DNA of 64,000 bases from JAFEDN01 sp963795715 (GTDB taxonomy: Bacteria > Pseudomonadota > Gammaproteobacteria > Coxiellales > Coxiellaceae): contig CAWCIY010000004.1 of the NCBI GenBank assembly GCA_963795715.1, forward strand, positions 501,827 through 565,826, given 5' to 3'. Every line of letters starts with the position of its first letter. The stretch's first letter is position 1. The notes beneath the pieces were generated by a model, which ran no database searches, was not told the origin of the DNA, and saw only the letters and a list, made by a program, of their open reading frames with translations. A program made the translations under genes and the position numbers. Shown here one piece after another: positions 30,278 to 39,304 of this stretch.

Positions 30278-30505
30278 TTACAACTCGGGAAATAGCAGCC
30301 TAACGATAGTGCCTTGACCTAACTGGCTGGTTAGAGTCACTTGACCTTTGTGTAAATTCACAATGGATTTGACAATGGATAAATCCTAAACCGGTGCCAC
30401 CGGTCTGCAAGAGCGGGCGCTGTCGACTCGGTAAAAACGATCAAATAAACGCGATAAATGTTCAGGCGGGATGCCTTCACCGGTGTCTGACACCGACAAT
30501 TGCGA
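30278..30505 (-). pseudogene. Sensor histidine kinase C-terminal remnant (HATPase domain)
   Basis: Reading the minus strand across two frames gives the end of a histidine kinase. The first frame holds VSDTGEGIPPEHLSRLFDRF (G1/F boxes), RVDSAR, and then shifts; another frame holds GGTGLG and, after a second shift, LSIVKSIVNLHKGQVTL (G2 region), ending FPEL and TAA 30278. This pattern matches the ATP-binding domain of CusS/CopS-type metal sensors. No kinase core or N-terminal part remains upstream. Together with the broken copper oxidase at 20961 it may be a trace of a former copper-resistance locus. Confidence 0.65.
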
Positions 30506-30826
30506 TCACTGATGAATAACGGGTTGCATACTCTGCGGTTGAGTGATTGTCGTTGGTTTATTCAAGACTAAAGTCGTTATTTTGTTTTTCTGGCCCTCTA
30601 ATGCAGGAACTTCAGTGAGAGCGATGGTCAACACAATGAATCCGGCGATCCAGATCACTACATCGGCTATTCGATGAGAAATGGTCGGTTTTTCCAGCTT
30701 TTTGAGTGAATTGATCTGATATCGGCATCCTTGTAAGAGCCAACGAAGGAGCGTCCAAACGCCGAATGATCGAGATCGGTTAGAATTGAACCGGTAGAGG
30801 GGAGTAAATTTTTTATCGAATTTCAT
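30506..30826 (-). CDS. Small membrane protein, hypothetical
   Basis: From ATG 30826 the frame gives 106 residues. I prefer this start because GAGGG lies upstream, while the in-frame TTG at 30856 overlaps the end of the preceding gene. The first 50 residues are basic (K/R-rich); residues about 62-80 form one hydrophobic helix (VVIWIAGFIVLTIAL), followed by a polar tail. The gene is 27 bases downstream of the 120-residue gene and probably co-transcribed with it. Its stop lies at the edge of the sensor kinase remnant. No family is recognised. Confidence 0.45.
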   Translation of the reverse strand: MKFDKKFTPLYRFNSNRSRSFGVWTLLRWLLQGCRYQINSLKKLEKPTISHRIADVVIWIAGFIVLTIALTEVPALEGQKNKITTLVLNKPTTITQPQSMQPVIHQ

Positions 30827-30852
30827 GCTTTTCGTGTCCCTCAAGAATAAGG

Positions 30853-31215
30853 TCAAAGGCTTAGAGAATCAGGATTATGGGCTAAATTATCTTGAGTGAT
30901 GGATAACGAAGCCCCTGAAGATACTGAAGAAGGCGATGAAAAAATCGTTTGCTGCCAGGCTTGCAAATAAAATTTCATTTCGCTAATCCACTCGGTTTGC
31001 CTCGGATTTAAATTAGCCTGTTTCCAATGTTGATACAGGGTCCGATAAGCAGTGAGTTTTTGCTGCAGATGATCCCAGTGAGCAGTTAAATCCGTTTCAT
31101 GAGCAATTTCTAACTGATGCAATTCTTCTTTGAGTAATAACAGCACGATCGGAATTCTCTCCATGGATTGCCAGGAAGAATCAAAATAGTTACTATAAGG
31201 CAATGAATTTAGCAT
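30853..31215 (-). CDS. Small helical hypothetical protein
   Basis: The 120-residue product has a helical, heptad-like middle (residues about 25-90, rich in L, E, Q, H) and a Ser-rich end of about 25 residues. AAGGA lies 9 bases or so before ATG 31215. No signal peptide or membrane helix is seen and no family is recognised. Ser-rich disordered ends recur in many proteins of this window. Confidence 0.5.
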   Translation of the reverse strand: MLNSLPYSNYFDSSWQSMERIPIVLLLLKEELHQLEIAHETDLTAHWDHLQQKLTAYRTLYQHWKQANLNPRQTEWISEMKFYLQAWQQTIFSSPSSVSSGASLSITQDNLAHNPDSLSL

Positions 31216-31260
31216 TTTTGCTGATCCTTAAAAGGGTGACTAACTGAACTCTATATTCTA

Positions 31261-31545
31261 ATGAATTCTGATTCCATGATCTGCCAGATTTTTTCGTCAA
31301 CAATTATCGGAAAATCCCCCTCTGAGAAAGATATTTTTAAACAACGTGAGTTTCGGCTAAGCCACAGAAGGTATCTATCGAATGGGGTCAATCTCTTCAG
31401 AAATAAACCGCCTCCGCCGATTATCGTTTTTTTTTACATGATTGACGGTATTTTTCGATTTGTAGAATTTTTTATTGCTGTTCATGCTCGATGGCTTTAA
31501 AATAGTGTTTGGCTTTTTTAAGCGGCAAATTCATTACTGTAACTC
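31261..31545 (-). pseudogene. Decayed coding stretch
   Basis: On the minus strand a short frame with a CTGGAG ribosome site begins MNLPLKKAKHYFKAIEHEQQ and stops; an adjacent frame continues with LQIEKYRQSCKKKR, and a third holds SEGDFPIIVDEKIWQIME. Together they look like one frameshifted gene. The family is unknown. The plus-strand frame here is its shadow. Confidence 0.25.
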
Positions 31546-31751
31546 CAGAATAGCAATTATTTTCGTGAAATAACTATTGTCGTGGTAGACGACGTGCTTG
31601 TAGGCCCACTAAACTAACTTCAACCATTGTATAAAGCTTATATGGTCGTTATTATTTTTTGTGAGTTTTAAGTATAATCATCAATTAAGTTTTGTGAGAA
31701 CTTCAGATTAGGATTTTAGGGAGTACGTTTATTGAACAGGAGTATCCAGCC

Positions 31752-34106
31752 ATGTCAAGACACCCTTCATTTTCATCATCATCTACATCTTCTTTGAGCA
31801 GCCCACAATTTGACAGCGGAATACAGCAATCTGTGAATAGATTTTCCGGTTCTACAGAAAGCAAGGGAACCGGTTGGGAAATTCGCTATAATGAATTAAG
31901 ATTTGGGAATCTTTTAGGTCAGGGAACCTACGGAAAAGTTTACACCGGAACGTATCACGAAATAAAAGTAGCCATTAAAGTTTATAATATACCCGGTACA
32001 TTACCAACAGAACAACGACCAGAAGTATTAAAAGAAGCTGGTTTAATGGCGAGATTACCGCAATCATCACCTTATTTAATTGGTTTTTATGGCGTCAGCT
32101 TTGATCAGAATTATTGTCTTGTCATGGAATACGCAGAGGGTGGAACATTAGAAGCACGTCTTAAAGAAACCACTAGGGGATTGGCTTTACCACAGCAGAT
32201 GCGTTGGGCAATGCAAATTAGCCATGGTTTAAACCAACTGCATAGTTTAAATATCTTGCATCGCGATCTTAAAAGTAAAAACATTTTACTGAACGGTCGC
32301 GAAGAAGCCAAAGTGGGAGATTTTGGATTATCCATAATTAAATCGACTTCGGTGGGTCAATCGAAAACAAGTAGCGCTATGGGGACTGCAGGAACATTAC
32401 CCTGGATGGCCCCGGAGTTGCACAACGGCGAATCAAATTCAAAGAAAACCGACGTGTATAGCTTAGGGATAGTGCTGTGGGAAATCGTGAGCCGGAAGAT
32501 GCCGTATGCGGGACTGATGGTGGGTCAAATGATCTCTATGACTGTGCAAGGAAAACGCGATCCACTGCCGACTCTCTGCCCTGAAATATTTCGGGTGATG
32601 ATCACGGCGTGCTGTCATTTGGAAGCCAAGCAACGCCCAACAGCGGAACATGTGGTATATCAATTTGAAACTGCGTTGAGAAGCCTTGAAGGCTTATCTC
32701 CCTCTTTATCATCTAGTCGAAGTGATCTCAAATACGTTAGATCAAGCATAAAAAATCTTGATATATCAAAAAAACTGGATAGTATCTATGGTGGAGAAAA
32801 AAAAGAAATCCAACAAAATCCTCCAAGAATGTCTTCAAGCGGGCAAACATTGATGCCTCCACTTAAACAGCTTAGCGCAGATCAATTAAAATTGCAGAAT
32901 CAATTGATAGTAGCCTGTAAACAAGGGGATGAGAAAGTGGTAAATGCCTTATTAAGGCAAGGTGCAAAACCAGATATTGCTAATGAAAAAGGCGAAAAGC
33001 CGTTAGGGGCTGGAGTTTGGGGCATGTGTCCTAGTGTTGTGAGTGCTTTACTTAATCCTGTTTATGGTGTTGCTTCGATGATTTGGGAAGAATGTGAAAA
33101 ACATAATTTTAAATATTATCAGGAAGTCTTTATTGTATCAAAGTTTGAGCCAAAAACTTATGGTGAATGGTCTGATTTGTTACTAACAATTAGTTCTAAC
33201 TCATTTCTTCGTAATCTGCATTTAAAAAAGATTAATATACCGTTGAATGTGTTATGGAAAGGTGCTTTTGATAGAAAAGATTTGAGTGAATGGGAAAGAC
33301 TAGATAGGTATGTGAAAAGTAGTGCCACATTTCAGAGTCTTTTCACTGATCTATCGAATATGAAGCGTGATCGCGAGTGGTGTCGTGTAACAGAACAGAG
33401 TTTCCTAGAATATAGAATACAGATCAAACAATTGGTGGGAGCTCAAAAAAATCCAATTGAAGCTAAGAAGGAGTTGGCTTCATTAAAATTAGCGCAAAGT
33501 CAGCAAATATTAATGCCTGTGCCGAAAAGTTTAGTCAGTGCAGATCAGTTGAAATTGCAAAATAAACTAATTGAAGCTTGCAAACAAGGGGATGAAAAAG
33601 GGGTCAAAGAGTTATTGATACAAGGTGCAAAATCGAACATACCCGATGACAAAGGTGAACAACCTTTAGGAGCCGCAGTTTGGGGTATGTGTCCCAATGT
33701 CGTTAATGCTCTGCTTCAACAGACAAATGGCATAGCGCCGATGACATGGGAAGAATGTGAAAAACATAATTTGGAATATTATAAGAACGTGTTTATTGTG
33801 CCAAAAATTGAAAAATATAGTACAACCGACTGGTCTGATTTGTTGAGAAAAGTAGATGTTAATTTGTTTTTGCGTACTCTTCTTCTACAAATTGCTAATG
33901 AACGGCAGAATAAGAATTTCAATTGGGATTCCTTTAAGCGCGAGATTGAGGGCTATCCCTACTTTGCCCAGAGAAACTTGGATTATGATCATACTTACAA
34001 CTCTGTACTCCGTGCAACTGAACGGCGATATGCGGGTTTTAAAGTACTAATTAAACAAGAGATTGAGACAGCCGTACGTTCAACTATAACAACTGGTTTA
34101 GTTTAG
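31752..34106 (+). CDS. Eukaryotic-like TKL-type protein kinase with two WGMCP modules
   Basis: The 784-residue protein has a Ser-rich start and a kinase domain at about residues 48-310. Key residues are present: GQGTYGKV loop (56-63), K76 in VAIK, E95 in helix C, HRDLKSKN (170-177), D190 in DFG, and APE (220-222), so it should be active. The overall pattern (GTxPWMAPE, YSLGIVLWEI) is closest to plant/metazoan tyrosine-kinase-like kinases. After a linker come two copies (about 374-575 and 594-780) of an ankyrin-like module containing ACKQGDEK, WGMCP, and a downstream EEC(E)KHN-YY-FIVPK block, also found twice in the protein at 52163. AGGAG precedes ATG 31752 and a TATAAT lies at 31673-31678. 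No signal peptide; likely an injected effector. Confidence 0.85.
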   Translation: MSRHPSFSSSSTSSLSSPQFDSGIQQSVNRFSGSTESKGTGWEIRYNELRFGNLLGQGTYGKVYTGTYHEIKVAIKVYNIPGTLPTEQRPEVLKEAGLMARLPQSSPYLIGFYGVSFDQNYCLVMEYAEGGTLEARLKETTRGLALPQQMRWAMQISHGLNQLHSLNILHRDLKSKNILLNGREEAKVGDFGLSIIKSTSVGQSKTSSAMGTAGTLPWMAPELHNGESNSKKTDVYSLGIVLWEIVSRKMPYAGLMVGQMISMTVQGKRDPLPTLCPEIFRVMITACCHLEAKQRPTAEHVVYQFETALRSLEGLSPSLSSSRSDLKYVRSSIKNLDISKKLDSIYGGEKKEIQQNPPRMSSSGQTLMPPLKQLSADQLKLQNQLIVACKQGDEKVVNALLRQGAKPDIANEKGEKPLGAGVWGMCPSVVSALLNPVYGVASMIWEECEKHNFKYYQEVFIVSKFEPKTYGEWSDLLLTISSNSFLRNLHLKKINIPLNVLWKGAFDRKDLSEWERLDRYVKSSATFQSLFTDLSNMKRDREWCRVTEQSFLEYRIQIKQLVGAQKNPIEAKKELASLKLAQSQQILMPVPKSLVSADQLKLQNKLIEACKQGDEKGVKELLIQGAKSNIPDDKGEQPLGAAVWGMCPNVVNALLQQTNGIAPMTWEECEKHNLEYYKNVFIVPKIEKYSTTDWSDLLRKVDVNLFLRTLLLQIANERQNKNFNWDSFKREIEGYPYFAQRNLDYDHTYNSVLRATERRYAGFKVLIKQEIETAVRSTITTGLV

Positions 34107-34186
34107 CCGGATGTCAAGAATAACACAAATGATTTAACCAAATGTGCTCTAGGTTTAAAAGTTAACTGTATTGAGGAGTTCAAAAA

Positions 34187-35629
34187 ATGAGTAAACTACC
34201 TGTCATATTAGAAGAAGAATTAATTCACTTGCGTCAGCGAGTACAGGAAGCCGATCTCAAAGAATATCAAAATTTATTGAAAGATTTTCTTGGAGGGATT
34301 AAAGCCACGATGGCGGATCAGGCAAAATTGCATTTGCCGGAAACGCTTGTAGGAAGTAATCGTCAGGCCATAACTCAACCACAAGTATTTTTAAGCTATG
34401 CTTGGGAAATTGAAGGGACAACTAAATATACTCACTTACATACTTTTCTTAAATATTTGGCCGAAAATCTTACTCATGCCGGATTGATTCCTTGGTTAGA
34501 TTTACAACGAATGACCGGCGATTTAGATAAGCAAATGCGTTCTAACATTGAGCAAAGTCAGTATATATTACTAATTGGCACTCAACGTTATGCAGAAAGA
34601 ACCAAACCAGGTAGTGAAACTAATGTCTGTAAAGAACTTAAATTTACATTGGACGAATATAAGAAAAGGTCTAAAAATGCTGATTTTATACTGCCTTTAA
34701 TGTTTGAAGGTGATTATAAAGCAACCTTTCCGAGCGTTAACGAATTCTTGATTCGAGATTGCCGTTCCTGGCATCCCTTGGAAACTGGACAATGGCAATC
34801 CTTTGAGAATTACATTAAAGAATTAACACAATTTGAACCATTAGGTATTTTAGCTACTGTCTTGGGTATTAGCCGTCTTGAACCTGAGTTATTGAAATAT
34901 CGTCAAACCTGCCGGGAGCAATATATTCAAAAACAGAAGGCATTTATGAATGCTTTGGAATTGTTAAAACATAAAAATCGCGAATTTGATGAAAAATATC
35001 AATTCAATTTGCTAGCACGCTCATTACCTCGTGAACCGCAGACCACTCGTGAAATCAAAAGAGAAAAAAAAGGGAATATAGAAAATAAATATTCTGTCCC
35101 CTCTCTTTCGCCACAGTTTACATCACAATTAACATTGAATTCGATATCGTCACTTTCGCCCTCAAGTCCTCCTGCTTCGTTTGTGGATGAGAAGAAAAAT
35201 TCTTCTTCCGGAAAATCAGCTTATGAACTTGCCAAAAAATATCATTTTGAAAAAAATTATGCTAAGGCACGTGAACAATACGAAATTGCCTGGTCAAAAA
35301 AAATTGCCAAAGCAGGAACCAAATTGGCGGTTTTGCTGATACGCGGCGAAGGCAGTAAAGAAACTGAAAAGCAGGCAGATCAACAGCGAGCTGTTTCTTT
35401 GTTGACGTTTTTAGCCGCTTCTGGTGAGATTTTAGCTATGAGAAATTTGGCAGAAGCTTATCGTTATGGAGTGGGAACCGTTAAAGATGAAAAACAAGCA
35501 AAACAATGGCAAAAGAAATATGAACATGCTGCTGGAAAAGTATCTACTAATGATACAGCCTTTCTTAATCAAATGAATCATTCTTCATCTTCAACTCAGA
35601 CGAGTACACACTTTCATCATACCAAATGA
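34187..35629 (+). CDS. TIR-domain protein with C-terminal Sel1-like repeats
   Basis: The 480-residue protein has a helical start, then a TIR-type domain at about residues 63-215: PQVFLSYAW (box 1), GLIPWLDLQRMTGD, YILLIGTQRY, and NVCKELKF, where E150 fits the glutamate used by NAD-cleaving TIR domains. The C-terminal part (about 345-460) has two or three Sel1/TPR-like repeats (AEAYRYGVGTVKDEKQA). A Ser/Pro-rich linker joins them. TTGAGGAG precedes ATG 34187, 80 bases after the kinase gene, so the two are probably co-transcribed. TIR effectors of intracellular bacteria dampen Toll signalling or deplete NAD; others act in phage defence. Neighbouring kinases favour the effector reading, which is inference. 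Confidence 0.8.
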   Translation: MSKLPVILEEELIHLRQRVQEADLKEYQNLLKDFLGGIKATMADQAKLHLPETLVGSNRQAITQPQVFLSYAWEIEGTTKYTHLHTFLKYLAENLTHAGLIPWLDLQRMTGDLDKQMRSNIEQSQYILLIGTQRYAERTKPGSETNVCKELKFTLDEYKKRSKNADFILPLMFEGDYKATFPSVNEFLIRDCRSWHPLETGQWQSFENYIKELTQFEPLGILATVLGISRLEPELLKYRQTCREQYIQKQKAFMNALELLKHKNREFDEKYQFNLLARSLPREPQTTREIKREKKGNIENKYSVPSLSPQFTSQLTLNSISSLSPSSPPASFVDEKKNSSSGKSAYELAKKYHFEKNYAKAREQYEIAWSKKIAKAGTKLAVLLIRGEGSKETEKQADQQRAVSLLTFLAASGEILAMRNLAEAYRYGVGTVKDEKQAKQWQKKYEHAAGKVSTNDTAFLNQMNHSSSSTQTSTHFHHTK

Positions 35630-35727
35630 ATATAAAAAATAGGGAGCAAAAATGAATGTTAGTGGTTTCAATGCGTTTGCCATGATAAGGACGCTTGATT
35701 TTGTAGATAGATAAATTAGGAGGAGTT

Positions 35728-38688
35728 ATGTTTAAAATGGTATCGGGTCAAGAGCAGGATGGTGCTCTGCAGTCAGGGCCACAATTTTTGAGTCAACTCA
35801 GCAATTCTTCTATGGGATCGCCTCAAATATTTATAGAATCTATGCCGGGTATTCCTCATATGGAAACAAAAAGTACAGGGGGCGCCACTGATATAAAACA
35901 AAATGGCCCGGAATTCAAGAGTGACCTCAGTAATCCTTCTTCAGGATCGCTTCAAGATTCGAGCGCATCTGTGCACTTTCCAGAGAGTGTTCGTGATATA
36001 CAAATTAGTTACACAGATTTGGTCTATGATGAAACTAAGCCTTTGGGTAGAGGTGCCTATGGACAGGTTTTTTTAGGAACTTTCCGTAGAGAACCCGTAG
36101 CGATCAAAATCTATGATTTTCGAGGTGTATTGTCTGAAAAAGATCGTAAAGCTATATTGCATGAAGCGAAAGCTATGGATAAATTGAGATCAAAATACTT
36201 AGTAGGTTTTCGTGGAATTTTTCTAGAACCTTCTTATGGTTTGGTAATGGAATATTGCGATGGAGGCACATTAACTCAGCGTTTGGCTAAGTCGGAGATC
36301 AGAATTGATTACGCCCAACAATTGTTATGGGGAAAGCAAATCAGTTATGGACTGCACGCTCTACACAGCATTAATATTTTTCATCGCGATCTCAAAAGTG
36401 ATAATGTTTTATTGAATACGTTTGGAGAAGCTAAGATAGCAGACTTTGGCTTATCGCAAATAAAATCTTCCGCCTCGACTCAATCCCGGCAAGGTAGCCA
36501 ATCTGCGGCGGGCACAATACCGTGGATGGCGCCTGAGTTATTTGAAGGAAATCCACATTCTGCAGCAGCGGATATTTATAGTCTTGGGACGGTGCTTTGG
36601 GAAATAGTGGCTCGGGGAATTCCATTTAGTGGAAAGATGGCTGTAGTGATTATTGGTATGGTCTTAGCAGGAAGACGTGAAACCTTGCCTGAAAACTGTC
36701 CGAAAATTTTTGAGCGCTTAATTTTGGCCTGTTGGCAAGCGAATCCCAAACAGAGACCTACTGCAGCACAGATAGGTGATCAACTGGATGCTGAATTGAA
36801 ATTGTTACCAGATGCGCCGAGTGATTCACGCGAGATTAAGCTTGGTAGAGTCAGTGAACACCAAGAAAGTAAATACGAGAGTGATCTTAAAGAGACTTCC
36901 AGTGAGGCTGATTTTCAAGAAGGATTATCTCATTATAAAATTTATCAATATGCTCAAGCGTTACCTTTTTTCGAAAAATCGGGACAGCGTGGATATCCCC
37001 TTGCACATTTATATCTGGGTATCATGTATAAAAATAGTGGGTACAGTGTCGTTAAAGATGATGCAAAATCTCAGAGTTATTTTAAAAAAGTCAGCGAATC
37101 TACAGCATGGTTTAAAGAGCGAATGGAGACTGCTGATCCGGAATTGCAATATTTTTTAGGTCAATTTTACGAATGGGTAGAAAAAGACGAAAAACAATAT
37201 GTGGCTTATTATCAGAAAGCAGTTGCTCAAGGACATGCTGCTGCCAATAATAGACTTGGTGAGTGTTATCGATACGGTAAGGGTGTGACTAAAGACGCAA
37301 AACAAGCCGTTGAACATTATCAAAAGGCCGCAGAAAAAGGCAATGCGGATGCTGAAAGTAATTTAGGCTCGTGTTATCAGTATGGCGTTGGGGTGATCAA
37401 GGATGAGAAGCAGGCCGGGGCTTATTACCAGAAAGCAGCGGATCAGGGACACCCGCATGCTCAAAATTGGCTTGGCTGGTTTTATCAGAATGGGATTGGC
37501 GTCACCAAAGATGCAAAAGAAGCCATTAAATACTATCAAAAAGCAGCAAAACAAGGAGAGTCGTATGCTCAAAATAATTTGGGAGTTTGTTACAAAAATG
37601 GCGAAGGAGTAGCCCAAGATGAGAAATTAGCGATCTCTTTTTACCAAAGAGCGGCAGATCAAGGAAATTCATTAGCGCAATATAATCTTGGCTGCTGCTA
37701 TGAGAACGGAGTCGGAGTCGTTAAAGATGAGAAACAGGCAGCAGTTTACTATCAAAAAGCAGCAGATCAAAAGTACCTCGCTGCCCAATACGTTATAGGC
37801 CAGTGTTATAAGGATGGCAAAGGAGTTGATAAAGACGAAAAATTGGCGGTGAAATATTTTCAGGAAGCGGCTGATATTGGAGATTTGGCTAGTCAATACA
37901 CCCTTGGTCAATGCTATGAATCTGGCATTGGAGTACAAAAAGACGAGAAATTAGCGGTAGAGTATTATCAAAAAGCGGCCAAGGAAAATTATGCATTGGC
38001 TCAAATCAATTTAGGCATCTGTTATCAAAATGGTAGAGGTATAGCAAAAAATCAAAAGGAAGCAGTCAATTATTTTCGAAAAGCTGCAGATCAAGGGAAT
38101 TCTGTGGCTTTGAGTAATTTGGGATGGTGTTACGAGTATGGTTCGGGCATAGCTAAAGATGAGAACCAAGCATCAATTTACTATAAAAAAGCAGCCGACG
38201 CAGGTAATGCAGCGTCTCAAAATTCTATAGGCTGGCGTTACCAGAATGGTATAGGCATTTCGAAAGACGTGAAGCAAGCAGTATATTATTTTAGAAAAGG
38301 AGCAGAAAATGGAAATTCAGCAGCTCAAACGAATTTGGGTTGGTGTTATGAAAAGGGTATCGGCGTCGAACCTAATTGGACATGGGCGGTTTATTACTAC
38401 CACTTGGCTGCCGAACAAGGAAATGCTTCCGGCCAGAACCTTTTAGGGGTTTGTTATCACAATGGTATAGGTGTAGAAAAAAATATAAATACAGCCATTT
38501 ATTGGTATAAATTAGCCCAAGAGCAAGGTAATAGTGATGCAAGAAGCAATTTATTTAAATTAGGAGTAATTATTCCTTTATCACGGAATTCCAATGCCAC
38601 TTTTGGAACTGTGGTTCGTCAGCATGTTGAAGATGCATTTCGTCCCCTCGGAGCTAATCCTACAAACAATAATTGTTTGATAATGTAA
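35728..38688 (+). CDS. Eukaryotic-like kinase with Sel1 array and CaaX end
   Basis: The 986-residue protein has a Ser-rich start, a kinase domain at about residues 95-360, and a Sel1 array at about 395-955. Kinase residues are intact: GRGAYGQV (108-115), K127, E146, HRDLKSDN (219-226), D239 in DFG, and APE. The array has 12 clear 36-residue repeats of the form GxCYxxGxGVxKDxxxAxxYYxKAA, plus about two degenerate ones before them; such solenoids bind proteins. The chain ends NNNCLIM, a good CaaX box for host prenylation and membrane anchoring. AGGAGGAG precedes ATG 35728. The kinase is clearly related to that at 31752 (same HRDLKS and GTxPWMAPEL wording), so the pair arose by duplication with exchange of C-terminal parts. 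Confidence 0.87.
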   Translation: MFKMVSGQEQDGALQSGPQFLSQLSNSSMGSPQIFIESMPGIPHMETKSTGGATDIKQNGPEFKSDLSNPSSGSLQDSSASVHFPESVRDIQISYTDLVYDETKPLGRGAYGQVFLGTFRREPVAIKIYDFRGVLSEKDRKAILHEAKAMDKLRSKYLVGFRGIFLEPSYGLVMEYCDGGTLTQRLAKSEIRIDYAQQLLWGKQISYGLHALHSINIFHRDLKSDNVLLNTFGEAKIADFGLSQIKSSASTQSRQGSQSAAGTIPWMAPELFEGNPHSAAADIYSLGTVLWEIVARGIPFSGKMAVVIIGMVLAGRRETLPENCPKIFERLILACWQANPKQRPTAAQIGDQLDAELKLLPDAPSDSREIKLGRVSEHQESKYESDLKETSSEADFQEGLSHYKIYQYAQALPFFEKSGQRGYPLAHLYLGIMYKNSGYSVVKDDAKSQSYFKKVSESTAWFKERMETADPELQYFLGQFYEWVEKDEKQYVAYYQKAVAQGHAAANNRLGECYRYGKGVTKDAKQAVEHYQKAAEKGNADAESNLGSCYQYGVGVIKDEKQAGAYYQKAADQGHPHAQNWLGWFYQNGIGVTKDAKEAIKYYQKAAKQGESYAQNNLGVCYKNGEGVAQDEKLAISFYQRAADQGNSLAQYNLGCCYENGVGVVKDEKQAAVYYQKAADQKYLAAQYVIGQCYKDGKGVDKDEKLAVKYFQEAADIGDLASQYTLGQCYESGIGVQKDEKLAVEYYQKAAKENYALAQINLGICYQNGRGIAKNQKEAVNYFRKAADQGNSVALSNLGWCYEYGSGIAKDENQASIYYKKAADAGNAASQNSIGWRYQNGIGISKDVKQAVYYFRKGAENGNSAAQTNLGWCYEKGIGVEPNWTWAVYYYHLAAEQGNASGQNLLGVCYHNGIGVEKNINTAIYWYKLAQEQGNSDARSNLFKLGVIIPLSRNSNATFGTVVRQHVEDAFRPLGANPTNNNCLIM

Positions 38689-38840
38689 AATGTGCTGACT
38701 TCGGGTTATCGAAAGCACACTATGCGAGTATTAAATCAGTAATTAAGACCAGCCCATGGCATGGTGTGCACCGGAGATATATAACCGGCGGCAAAGCCAC
38801 TTATGCTGCTGATATTTACAGTTATGGTATGTTATTGTGA
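38673..38840 (+). pseudogene. Kinase gene remnant (DFG to helix F)
   Basis: A frame overlapping the end of the kinase-Sel1 gene reads DNVKCADFGLSKAH, then SPWHG, and later GGKATYAADIYSYGMLL before TGA 38840. These are the DFG segment and the (A)DIYSYG segment of a TKL-type kinase. In between, APEIY is present only in another frame, so at least two compensating shifts have occurred. No N- or C-terminal part remains. It differs from the two intact kinases (KATYAADIYSYG against SAAADIYSLG), so it is a third kinase gene that decayed here. Confidence 0.7.
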
Positions 38841-39039
38841 CCTCAGTTAGGAGTTTTCAGGATAAATTTGATAGCTGATGATTTCAGAGGCTCGATAGCG
38901 TAAGGGACCAATTCCACCATCTCTCTTGAAGTTACATCATCAAACTCAGTGCGTTGACAGTATATCCCGGATATTGCCTAATAAGAACGACCAACTGTCC
39001 CAGGAACGAAATTAAAAATTGATCAGGAGATCAACACCC

Positions 39040-39213
39040 ATGAAGGATTTTTTATCACCTACCAATGAAGTTGAATTGACTGCATCTTTACCCCAAGGAG
39101 CGCAAACACAGGAACATAAACCCACTCCCATTGAACAGATGCAGGATTCCGATTTGGAAAGGCAAATCATTGCCGTGATTACCGCTTCCACTAAGCTTAC
39201 CCACCTTATTTGA
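39040..39213 (+). CDS. Short hypothetical ORF, possible N-terminal remnant
   Basis: A 57-residue frame from ATG 39040 is preceded by CAGGAG about 10 bases upstream, so it looks like a real gene start. It is polar (Glu, Gln, Thr, Pro-rich) and ends abruptly with STKLTHLI. Just beyond, the minus strand shows a protein-like stretch without a start (KYKDLVKADVVFTPDELTI), so two gene pieces probably meet near 39210. Apart from these pieces I see nothing in 38841-39304. Confidence 0.25.
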   Translation: MKDFLSPTNEVELTASLPQGAQTQEHKPTPIEQMQDSDLERQIIAVITASTKLTHLI

Positions 39214-39304
39214 CCACAGGGATAAAATGGTCAATTCATCCGGCGTAAATACCACGTCTGCTTTCACCAAATCTTTATATTTTTCCTGACTTCTGCATAA
39301 GGAT

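Noticed and set aside
31261..31500. 79-residue plus-strand ORF
   Set aside because: The minus strand here reads as pieces of a decayed gene, and the plus frame has low-complexity hydrophobic content.
31667..31689. PmrA-like TTAA pair before the kinase gene at 31752
   Set aside because: The cores are 18 bases apart instead of 11, so it does not fit the consensus.
35652..35714. 20-residue ORF with a GGGAG site before the kinase-Sel1 gene
   Set aside because: Could be a leader peptide or remnant, but it has no attenuator-like structure and no recognisable sequence; too weak to list.
36930..38560. CRISPR-like regular repeats
   Set aside because: The 108-base periodicity is in frame and codes for Sel1 repeats, not spacer-separated direct repeats; the same holds for 52200-53500.
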